DNA of 64,000 bases from Diphasiastrum complanatum (taxonomy: Eukaryota > Streptophyta > Lycopodiopsida > Lycopodiales > Lycopodiaceae), in the NCBI GenBank assembly GCA_029204225.1, contig CM055098.1, forward strand, positions 52,348,728 to 52,412,727, written 5' to 3'. Numbering within the stretch: the stretch's first letter is position 1; each line of letters starts with the position of its first letter. The notes beneath the pieces are model-generated. The model saw only the letters and a program-made list of their open reading frames with translations. It was not told the DNA's origin and did no database searches. Position numbers and translations under genes: made by a program. Shown in pieces: positions 10,515 to 20,120 of this stretch.

Positions 10515-12573
10515 TCAATAATACCCATAAGGGTCTAGTGGCCATTCTAGATAGCCTTGTTCATTGACAATTGGGTAGTCGAGGTATACCATCGGAGGTC
10601 CCCAAGATAAATCTTGCTGATATAATGGATCCTCATAGATCGGCGCAACTGGTCCCAATGTCATGGACTCCCTCAAATCATAATGTGGATATGATGTGCT
10701 TGCTTGATGCTCTTGTTTGTCCAGGTATTCGAAGTATGCATCAACCTGACGACTTTCCTCAGCAGTTAATATCATAGATTTAGGACAAGGCTTTGTCATT
10801 GTAGGTGCTGGTTCTTGCTGTTCAATTGGCCGTTTTGGGCTTGGATTCCCTGAAATTGGCCGTCTAAGCAATGTGATGTCCTGATGTAACTTTGTGGTGG
10901 CCAGATATTGAGTGGAATATTGTGACTTTGGTTGGATCTTGGTTATGACTAGCATTGAAATCAGAGGACAATCTCCCACCTTAGTCTTTCCTTTCTCAAT
11001 GGACTGCTCTCTTGGAGGTTGTACAGATGGATCGTTGCGTTGACTGGTAGTCAGTTTGCCTCCAAGTTGTGTGGTTGATGTGAGACCCCTTTGTAATTCA
11101 TCCACCAGAAGTTGTGGCAGCATTTGTTTAATGAGGCTTGGTAAAATCTGTTGGATTGCATCTGTTGCCAATTTCTTGACTTCTTCCGCTATTCCTGGTT
11201 GGATAGATTTTACCCTCTGTCTTTTGAGGTGTTGGTGATGCACATGTGGTCATGTCAACTTGTCTTAGGATCTTTCTCTCATTCCTTGCATCCGCATCTG
11301 CTTCGTAACCAGGTGGCACTAGAAGTTTGCGTTTGTAGTGCAGGTTCTCGGTTGGTGGATTTGCATGGTCATATGTAGGTTGCCGATTCAAGCAGGTAGG
11401 AGTCATAACGGCTTTTCTTGGATCTCTTAGTGGAGAATCACGACATGGGTGATTGATGCCGCATTGTTTACACCAAGGATAAAAGGAGGACATATCATTT
11501 TGGTGTGGACATTCTGATCTACGATGTTTACCTCCACATCCAAAACACCGTACCGTGTGTAAGATTCCGTCACCTCTCAATTGCTGCACATACACTGGTA
11601 TTAGGTCTCCTTTAATCCCTTCCATGGAATATAGTGGTGAGCCCGTTTGAACTTCCCCTGCCTGGGATGATCCGCTCGCTGATATAAACAATACTTCCAC
11701 CGAACCTTTCCTAGCCACTAGAGAAGATTCTGAAAGTCCTGAGATCGATCCCTTTCCTTTAAAGGAGCGATCTGATGGCAAGCTAGATGGCATAGATGAG
11801 GATTTTGTTGATTGATTTCCAATCTCCAGAATTCCCTTATTGGCTTGATTTTGTAATCTTGGATTCCGAACTGGACATTGAGGTGTTGGATGTTTTCCAA
11901 AACAATAATGGCACTGGTCCAATGGTCAGATCTTCCGATTGGCATTTTGTGGTTCTGGGAGATAATCAGATTGACTACACATCTCATCTGTGTCACTGAC
12001 AACTTGCACCTGATCATCCAGACTGCTAGTATTTTGGCTAGCATTGTCTGTGGCATCTTGTGAATTAGATGCTCTATCATCCCTAATTGTTTGAATGTTG
12101 GATATGGGCTGTGATGGTGCATGCAAGATCTGTGCTTCTACAATAGCGGTTGCCTTACAGAGTTCCTTTGGACTGGTATATAATGTAAAGGGTGGCATAC
12201 CAATCTTGATCTTGTGCGGTAATCCGGCATAGAAAAATCTCATTTTGTGGTGACTAGAAAGACCGGAATTCCAATCTCCCGCCATCTTGGCACATCGTGC
12301 AGTGTAGCCTTTGAGAGTTTCTCCAGAAAGCATCAAGATTTGGGCAAGCTGCTCATAAATTGCCATGGCCTGTTGTGTGCAAGGTGAAGGTGATATGGAG
12401 TGGTGTGGTGATGTACGAGAGAGAGATTGTGAGATGCAGTTTTTGAAATGTCTATGAGGGAATTGATGATGAGGAGATGGAAGAGGAAAAGACATGATGA
12501 ATAAAGCAGAAATAATTCCTTCGTTTAGAATATTCACGGTTTGGGAAAGGGTAGATTTTATAAATAAATTCAA
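10515..12573 (-). pseudogene. gag-like polyprotein relic with three zinc knuckles
   Basis: On the minus strand one frame runs from 12573 to 11128, interrupted by a single TGA at about 11926-11928, then a frameshift near 11240 continues to 10515. The N-terminal part has a retrotransposon-gag-like helix region (LSGETLKGYTARCAKMAGDW...FYAGLPHKI). Three knuckle-like motifs follow: CHYCFGKHPTPQC and CFGCGGKHRRSEC (both CX2CX3HX4C) and CKQCGINHPC. The C-terminal part has a Gln/Leu-rich segment and ends PLDPYGYY. The knuckle spacing differs from the copia CX2CX4HX4C type. No protease or RT is seen next to it. It could be a gypsy-like gag, a gag-only non-autonomous element or the capsid region of a pararetrovirus-like relic. 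I cannot decide. Confidence 0.55.
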
Positions 12574-12673
12574 TTATGCCCCTCCAGCAAAAGTCTTATG
12601 ATGAGGGATGACAATTGGAAAAGCACTTATGTAGGTTTTTTTTGGCAAAGGGCACTGACCCATTCTCACTTTT

Positions 12674-13130
12674 CTAGGAATCGTGACATTGTTGAAATGA
12701 GATTTTCACACTCTTGTAATCTTGAAAAATTGTCTGCCAAATGAAGTCTGCTAGTTGTAGGCATAACTTCACAATGAGGACAAAAATGTCTTTCCATCCA
12801 CGATAGAGCATGCTGGGCAATGAGACCAATATTTTAAAGAGGCATTCTGATATATCCGGCTTTCTTAATATGATATGCAATATGATGCAAACGATTATTA
12901 CCCAGACTAAGAGCAACCTGAAATGCTTTATGACAAACAAACATGTTATTCAGGCTATATTCAAATTGTTTGTTCAAGCAAGGGACTATACATGTTGACA
13001 AATAGATGTCTTGACCATCAAGGTCCAAACCAAAATAAAATTCTTGAATGGACCTCAATCTCTTTTTTCCCAACAGGTGAGATTCACATAATCTCAAGTA
13101 TGTACAAAAGTAAAAAAATTTAGAGTTCAA
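12674..13130 (-). pseudogene. unidentified ORF relic upstream of the gag-like relic
   Basis: Minus-strand frame of about 98 codons (12834-13130) that continues in frame past one stop to about 12674, where a CPHC motif occurs. It lies about 100 bases upstream of the gag-like relic on the same strand. The hydrophobic pattern and the MP-before-capsid order weakly recall the 30K movement-protein region of endogenous caulimovirids. The similarity is too weak to name it. It could equally be an unrelated leader ORF. Confidence 0.3.
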
Positions 13131-14917
13131 ATAACAGATCTAAATCCTTAACTTTCCCAATTGATCAAGAATTAAACACTATCTTAAAAATCATCATATT
13201 CTCATATAATCTTCTAATGTCCACTAAGTATCCATTTATGATTCCTCAATCATAAGATTCTAAATCTTATGATTCGTCAATCATAATCTATAGGATTCCA
13301 AAATCATATGATCATTAAAAGATACTAGAGTATATGCACAACATACACCTAGGAAATATTAAAATTTTTTTGAATCTTTTCCACAAAGAAAATTATTGGA
13401 TTCCAAGAATATTCTTCCAACCCGATTCATACCCAGATTATGAGTTCCAAATTCTACAATCAACCAAGGAACTAAAGACCATTATAACATCCACCTTTAA
13501 CAATATAAACTTTATACAATTACCTAGAACAACATCTAGATATTACAAAGTTTTGCTGAATTCCAACTGAATTCAGTGGTTATGCTTGATATTAGTTAGA
13601 CTCTGTCATCCAATATGAGCTCTCTAGGATACAATCAATAAATTAGGAGATTTTTCCATCAAGAAATATTATGTATCAAGAATCTTCTATATTTTATGCA
13701 CACAACTCTCATAAATGAATCCAGATGACTCACTAATCATGTGTCTTATAAGCAATATAGATCAAAATAAATAGTTCTTGGTGAATTCTCTTCGCACTGC
13801 TTATTCAACCAATCAAGTTTTAAACAAGAGTAATCCATTTGCTCAACTCAAATGTAAATGATTCAAAAATCTTGAATGTCTAACTGTCGACTAGTATAAC
13901 ACCACATTTAGATCCTCTTCCAAACCATCATTAAGTTAATGAATTATCCTTTCCATAGAAAGAACCATTAACCTGCAAGTAACTGTTCCACACATTATGC
14001 ACTTTGACTAGTTTAAGTATACGATATAAACTCAGTACATAGGAAACACGTAGTAGATCCACAAGATTAAGATGCACATACAACAACATATCCAACTATG
14101 TTCCTATACATAAACATAGGCTATCAACTGGCAGCCATAATCCACATATGTTACTCACATAATCACTGAGAATCTTGCAATTCAACTACAACCAAACTCT
14201 ATTTCTCATGAGTAAATAACATATTTGGGAAATCTTTGAAGTGAGTAATTCCACATCACAAGTTTTCCAACCATCTAACTCTTACTGATAAAATTTCTTC
14301 TACCCATCAACCTACATCAGATCTAAGTGTACAAACCAAGATTAGTCTAACTTATACAAACATCTTTGGACATAAATTTAAAAATAAAGCTTTATTTCTC
14401 TGATCCAATCCATAACAAAATGGTACTTGGTAACAATCAATGAACCTTGATTTAATCTTTACCACTACTTCCCATATTCATGAATATCTCACAACTCAAT
14501 ATCCCCAAAACTCCTCTAGTTCCAAATTATCCAAAATAATCACTTAGAAAGTTCCTTTATCTCAATTGGATAGTTCTACCTTTGCACACATACTGGAGTT
14601 TTTTAAAAATCTATGCAACTGGTTGATTCCTCAAAAGTCTTATTCCTATCTTTTCTTCTCCCCGTTAAAAAAAAAATAATCCATATTTCGATTGAAAAGT
14701 TCTCAGGAGACAACATATAAGATTGTAGAATGTGTAGTTCAGTTGGTGAGTAGCCCTTCCGCCTATCAAAGAGGGCTAGAACACTAGATAGGTACCTAAC
14801 TATATCAAGTTGCTAGATTTAGATGCATTCTACTCTTTTTTCTAACTCTACTCCACTTTAACACTACTTCCCCTAACTCTAACCATGTGCATTCATTTTG
14901 ATACAGGGTGAATAGAG
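13131..14917. other. AT-rich region, no gene recognised
   Basis: Strongly AT-rich with no long frame and no motif I could tie to a known family. Contains a perfect 12-bp inverted repeat with a 3-base loop (aatcataagatt at 13248-13259 and its complement at 13263-13274). A tRNA A-box-like stretch (tagttcagttggtgagta) near 14735 has no convincing B box. Confidence 0.6.
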
Positions 14918-14922
14918 AACGA

Positions 14923-14925
<3 letters not shown>

Positions 14926-14981
<56 letters not shown>

Positions 14982-14983
14982 GG
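14926..14983 (+). repeat. GA microsatellite followed by a G run
   Basis: (GA)n from about 14926 to 14970, passing directly into a run of about 13 G. Confidence 0.95.
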
Positions 14984-14989
14984 TGTTAG

Positions 14990-15560
14990 AGATGGAGGTT
15001 AGTTCAAATGCTCAATGTCATTGATTATGGAGAAACCTTAACTAGCACAAAGCAAAAACATGGAAGCTAGAAACAACAAGCAAAACATAACAAGAGCATA
15101 AGCAAGATTGATTAGCAAATGAGGATGCTTGAGCTCTCAAAATAGTAGGGTCTCCTCCTCTCTATTAAGCATGGAAATGGGTTACAAATGGTGTCTTTTA
15201 ATCTTTGGGGTTGCCCTCGCCCTTGCTTCCTATTGGCTACTTGCAAAAGATGGGATTGTAATCCACACCATCCACAAATAACACAAATGAATCTATGGTG
15301 TAGGAAGAAACACACCCCACCTACCACCATTTGACTTTTGACTAATCCCAAAAACCTAGTAACTTAGCTTAAGCTTAACTTTTGCCTTCTAATATTATTT
15401 TAATTACATGGCCCAAAGTCAAGTTTATTGCTAAAAATATTTATTTACAAGTGCTCAGGGGCCATGGGCTTATACACGTAGGATGCCATGACCCTCACAA
15501 CTATTTCTACTCAAATTGGGTTTTTATTTATTTACACGCATGGTGGGAATACCCCCAACA
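14990..15560 (-). repeat. LTR relic G
   Basis: Minus-strand terminus TGTTGGGGGTATTCCCACC at 15560, preceded by ggtcgtgggtct as a polypurine-like tract. Homologous to relic F. The far end is not sharply defined and lies near the GA tract. Copia integrase-type sequence follows on the internal side, so this is most likely a copia 3' LTR. Confidence 0.6.
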
Positions 15561-15606
15561 AGACCCACGACCTGAAGTAGTGCCAGTCCCTAGGCACTAT
15601 GTTGGT

Positions 15607-15912
15607 TTAGTAGAGGCTCTTCTTTGTGCATCTTTGGTGGATGAGGTAGCTCATCGATCTCAAGTGGTCTTCTATGGTAGGCAATCCTGTTACCATCTCC
15701 AATCTTCTCATCAAATTGAGGCTTCCCAAGTTCAAGTGACCAAGACTCTTATGCCACAACTCAGTTTGCGATGGAATGGACGATATGAGTCCATGTTGCC
15801 CCTTGATTGTAGCATTCAGCCTGTACAACTTAATATTGGGCTCCCTTACTCCATCCGCAATAACTTTGAGTGTGGTAGTAGAGCCCAAGGCATCTACGAT
15901 GCTAGTATTCAT
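15607..15912 (-). pseudogene. copia G GAG-pre-integrase fragment
   Basis: 101 codons on the minus strand with VIADGVREPNIKLYRLNATI followed by ELWHKSLGHLNLGSLNLMRR, the GAG-pre-integrase signature of copia pol. The first Cys pair and the integrase core are lost. It sits next to LTR G in the same orientation, so an internal deletion has removed most of pol. The right side is cut by the gypsy relic at about 15917. Confidence 0.75.
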
Positions 15913-16018
15913 CTAAACGAGAGCCCAAAAGAGAAAAGAAAAAGAGCCATCCAAGTCTGCTACCACTAGTCTTGCTAGTGGTTCTTCATGTTCTTTATAC
16001 ATAGGAGAGTACCTTAAC

Positions 16019-17160
16019 CCCACAGTTGAGCAATATAGCTTTAGGAGAATGAAAGAGTGGGTGAAAGAAGCCCAAGCCCTAGATTAGGCTAGAGAAGTAG
16101 TCTGAGAGCATGATCAACATCAGCCTGATGGTGCTAATGATCAACAGCCCACCACTTCCCCTCGCTCCCTAGTGAATCCTAGGTTACTATAGTTCATTCG
16201 TGAGACCGAACAGAATGCAAATGAGCATTCTGGTTTCGAAGTCCCTTTCCGTAGCAAGAAAGAGAAAAAAGATCGCACCGCTGTCCTAGTCGATCTGCTG
16301 AGCAATGATGTTAGAATGCCCTTAGACACCTTACTCAAGAGGCATCCAACCCTTTAGGAAGGATTGAAGACTTATATAGATGAACCAGACAGTGAAAAAC
16401 TAGAAGTGCACCCTACAAATTTGGTGCCAGATGAAAAAGTAGAGAAATTACAAGTAGTCTACCAAGTAGGTGTGGGTTGGGAAAAGGATGCCAAACATGT
16501 GACCATCCCGATCAGGCATCGTGGATTTCCAAAAGAGTCAGCCATAGTCGATGGAGGATCCGGAGTGAACATCATTTCCTCCAAGCTTTATCACGAATAG
16601 GGTCTTACTCGCATGGTATGAGCTCCTTTTACAATCAGACTCGCTGACCAGTCTAGTGTGAAGCCCTTAGGCATAGCCAATGATGTGCATACCAAGGTAG
16701 TCGAAATTCATTTCATGCCTGATTCTCCCCAATCCTCTAGCGTCCTGCTAGGTAGACCGTGGCTCCGAACGTCACAAGCAGTTCATGACTGGGAACAGAA
16801 TCGTATCATGTTGCAGAATCGTGATTTAGTCGTTAAGATCGACCCTGATACTTAGATTACAAAATCGACCGACCAAAGAGCCATGGTTTCAAGCTCTGCT
16901 ACCACCATCCACTCTGACGAAGAATCAGACGATGGACGTCGTTGGAGGAGGATCGTCATACATGATGATTCGCAAACCGATGTGTTAAACTAGACCGATG
17001 CCCTAGCCATGATCGATTGTTTTCAATTTGACATTTCATCAGATGAGCAATTCTCCAAGCAAAGGTCAACTGTCGATCCATTTTCCAATGAAGACAATAC
17101 CTCGATCAAGAGATTAGAGCGACCAACGAAGAATCTAGCGAGGGCCATCAAAATTTTGTT
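16019..17160 (+). pseudogene. gypsy gag tail and protease
   Basis: One plus-strand frame reads from about 15917 to 17160. Stops interrupt it at 16085-16087 (TAG), 16103-16105 (TGA), 16190-16192 (TAG), 16355-16357 (TAG), 16598-16600 (TAG), about 16618 (TGA) and 16853-16855 (TAG). The retropepsin core is present: HVTIPIRHRGFPKESAIVDG, then GSGVNIISSKLYHE, and later SSVLLGRPWLRTSQAVHDWE. The active-site context is VDGGSGVNI where DSGS/DGGS is usual for this group. All interruptions are stops rather than frameshifts, unlike the later part. Confidence 0.82.
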
Positions 17161-17329
17161 TCACTTTTTATGATGAGCCTAAAGGCTATACCCCAGGAAC
17201 CGCTGCAAGATATCTGCAGTGAAAAGAAAATTGAAACTTTGAAAATTTAATTTCTAAGTCTAAAAACAAAGTTGGCCTCAATATGCCAAATATGGAAATA
17301 TAGCAAATATGATCAAACTAGTTGAATCT

Positions 17330-18740
17330 TGCACACGGATCACCCGATGGCTACTGCTTCTTCAAGAATTCGACTTTAAAATCATCGTTCGCAAGGGAAA
17401 ACAACACTATCTGGCCGATCACCTCTCAAGGATCCGAAATGTTCTTGAGAGTAGGAGGGGTTGATGAGAACTTCCTGACGCAATACTATTCCATGTCGAC
17501 GTTGTTCCTGAGTGGGCTGCCATATTAGGATATCTTATGTTGGGACGTCCTCCCCCTGAGATGAGCAACTTAGGACAGTTGTATCACATTTGTAACGATG
17601 GAATTATACGCCACTGTGTCCTATTGCACGAAGTGTCCCAAGTGGTGTGCATCGCCCATGAGGGAATAGGAGGAGGGCATTTTGTTGCCAAAGCTACCAG
17701 TAGAAAAGTGCTTCAACACGGCCTATGGTGGCCCACGTTGTTCAGAGACATTCACTACAGGTCAAAAGGTGTGATGTGTGCCAACGGTTCTCAACTGAAC
17801 CCAGGGAAAGGATAGAATGTCGTTACAACCCATTTTGGCTTAGATGTCATTTGAGAAATGGGGCACTGACTATGTCGGCCCTATTTGTCCTGCAGCCCGT
17901 GGCTTGCAAGCTTGATATATAATTGTAACCACTGACTACTTGACCAAATGGATGGAAGCCAAGGCGGTGAGGAAAGCTGATGCTAACTCCACTGCCAAGT
18001 TCCTGTATGAGAACATCTCAGTCCATTAAGGGTGCTCATTAGAACTCGTGAGTGATCGTGGAACGCATTTCCTAAACGAGGCTATCACTAATCCTCTTAT
18101 CTGGTTGTCCATAGGGAGAGTACCCCCTATTACTCGCATTGTAACGGATAGGCAGAATCATCAAACAAGATCCTTCGGTCTGATTGGGAACACAAGCTTC
18201 ACACAGCTCTATGGGCTTTCAGAACCACATTCAAAGTTAGTACTGGACAAACCCCATTTCAGATGGTGTATGAACAGGATGCCGTAATGCATGCTGAGTT
18301 TGTTGTTCCAAATCTGAGAGTTGCCATTGTCAAAATGGCTTAGTACAAAGGAATCAACCAAGAGGAGATTGGAAAACCTTCTTCAACTTCATGAGACTCT
18401 CTTCCTAGTGCTTCATGCCCTAGCTATAGAAAAACAACAACGAAAGGCTTGGCATGATCGCAATATCAAAACCAAGGATCTTATCAAGGGAGAATTGGCA
18501 TAGTTATACAATGCCAAGGCTCACAAAGACAAGCTTAAGTTTCAGAGAGAAGGACCATATAGAGTAGTAGAGATCCGGCCTAATGGCGCAGTGATACTCG
18601 CCGACCTGCAAGGCAATTTGCTAGACATGCCCATTAATGGCAGCAGGTTGTGTCGCTACTATTCCACTGATGTTGAACTCAGAGATGTGCCAGAACCACC
18701 ATCCACGTCATCTTCTTTACCTCAAGATGTACCGTCAACA
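17330..18740 (+). pseudogene. gypsy RNase H tail and integrase
   Basis: Starts with a broken RNase H end (TASSRIRL...), then the integrase zinc-binding segment: VVCIAHEGIGGGHFVAKATS, QHGLWWPTLFRDIHY and, one frame over, RCDVCQRFSTEPRER. The core follows as GTDYVGPICPAARG, a stop, TTDYLTKWMEAKAVRKADAN and LELVSDRGTHFLNEA, so two of the catalytic Asp residues are recognisable. Further frameshifts precede the C-terminal GPYRV domain. RT is absent, apparently lost by a deletion around 17160-17330. Confidence 0.82.
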
Positions 18741-18779
18741 CCTCGTTAGATAGTTTAGGAAGGAGTAGCTTGTACCACC

Positions 18780-19060
18780 CCCCTTAGCACAGATAGGTGA
18801 TAAATTTTGGAATAGATAGCAATTGGCTAGGTAGATTAACAAGTACCCTTGAAACCCTCACAGTCAAAACAAGAAGTGTAGTTTTTCTCTCTCTAGGATT
18901 TTCTCTCTCTAGAAAGTCATTTTCTCTCTCTAGATTTTATTGATACCCAGGTTTCCTTTAATCATGCCTAGATCGTGTGAGGTGATTGCACATCGATCTG
19001 AGCTCTCTGGACTTCGCTAGAACCGATCAAAGATTTTCAGCCATAGGAACTTGGCGCCGG
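18780..19060 (+). repeat. LTR-like tail with gypsy-type PBS candidate
   Basis: Non-coding, with three copies of ttttctctctctag within about 60 bases (18890-18945). It ends ccatagga followed by acttggcgccggttgg (19049-19064), which resembles the tggcgcc-type primer sites of Athila/Tat gypsy elements. The LTR start is not defined. Confidence 0.4.
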
Positions 19061-19076
19061 TTGGATTCTGGTCACA

Positions 19077-20040
19077 GTGGCGCCGGTGCCGTTGGCGCCA
19101 GGAGTAGCAGGGGCACTGCTGGCACCGAGGACAATGCTGCCGCCAGTGGCGCCGGAAGTAAAGCTTGTAAAGGTGGCTTTACAACACTACTCGAAGGCTC
19201 CAAGGGTACTGTGGGCTGAAGCAGTAGCTACAGCCGCATACATCCAGAACAGGATAGGGAAGTCTGGTGTCCCTCACACGACACCACACGAGTTATGGTG
19301 GGGTAGAAAGCCCAACCTGTCTCGCATCAGAATCTTTGGCTGTGCAACTTATGCACATATTTCTGATAAGCTTCAAAAGAAGCTTGATGAGAAAGTTGAA
19401 CAGAGATTTCTGGTAGATTATGACAACAACTCGTCATACTACAAGGTCTACATGCCAGACACGAACACTGTGAAAACAATGAGAGATGTCAAATTTGATG
19501 AAAGCAGGACAATGGTCAATGACGATCCTGTCAGTATGAAGTTCTGGAGAGACAGTACTATGACCTGCCACCAGTGACAGAGGGAGCAGAAGATAAACAT
19601 GAAAACGAAGAGTTTTGAGTCGCTTCCCATTCGAGTGCCAAATCGATGAGAAGACAGCGTCCTTGCATGGCAAGTTAGGCAAAGAGGTCTACATGGATCA
19701 ATTCCCAGGATTTGTCTCGAATTCACTTCCTGATTATGCATGCAAAATGCATAGAAATATCTACGGTCTGAAACAGTCAGCTCGACAATGGTACAAAAAG
19801 AAAGATCAAGCCCTGAAATCATTAGGAGTCAAGCCAGTGTTGGCTGATTTCAATGTGTATGTTAGAGTTATAGATGGGCAGATCATCATTGTGGCTGTGT
19901 ATGTGGACAACACTCTGATACTTTGCAAGAGTGAGCAGCTGATTGCTGAAGTGAAGGAAGACATCTTGAAACATTTCGAGATCATGGACCTAGGAGAAGC
20001 CAAGTGTTACCTTGGCTTGCAAATTGAAAGGAATCCATGA
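19077..20040 (+). pseudogene. copia H integrase C-terminus and RT fragment
   Basis: Begins with an Ala/Pro-rich stretch, then integrase C-terminal sequence (VLWAEAVATAAYIQNRIGKS, RIFGCATYAHISDKL, YKVYMPDTNTVKTMRDVKFD). A frame change at about 19577-19615 leads to the RT palm: HGKLGKEVYMDQFPGF, NIYGLKQSARQWYKK and AVYVDNTLILCKS. The catalytic YVDD is YVDN (19900-19911), so the second Asp is lost. Its GC content is higher than that of the A-D copies, and it belongs to another copia lineage. It is cut at about 20033-20040, where copia D sequence begins through shared bases tccatgaaggatc. Confidence 0.85.
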
Positions 20041-20120
20041 AGGATCTTTCACCACCTCTTAGAGGATCCCTTACAAGATGTTCCATAAATGTGTCTATAT
20101 ACATGTAGCACACTTCAAAA

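Larger units (their letters stand above)
15917..18770 (+). mobile_element. decayed Ty3/gypsy (non-chromoviral) internal region
   Basis: Plus-strand order: gag C-terminal/linker (15917-16360), protease (16364-16855), a gap where RT should be (about 17150-17330), RNase H tail, integrase HHCC finger (17600-17790), integrase core and C-terminus to about 18700. Frames are broken many times, mostly by TAG and TGA stops. The integrase C-terminus reads GPYRVVEIRPNGAVILADLQ and then GNLLDMPINGSRL, similar to Athila/Tat-type elements and without a chromodomain. No LTR pair could be assigned. Confidence 0.85.

Noticed and set aside
14730-14800. tRNA gene or SINE head (tagttcagttggtgagta)
   Set aside because: Only an A-box-like stretch; no acceptable B box (ggttcga..c), no anticodon stem of the right size and no CCA-side pairing.
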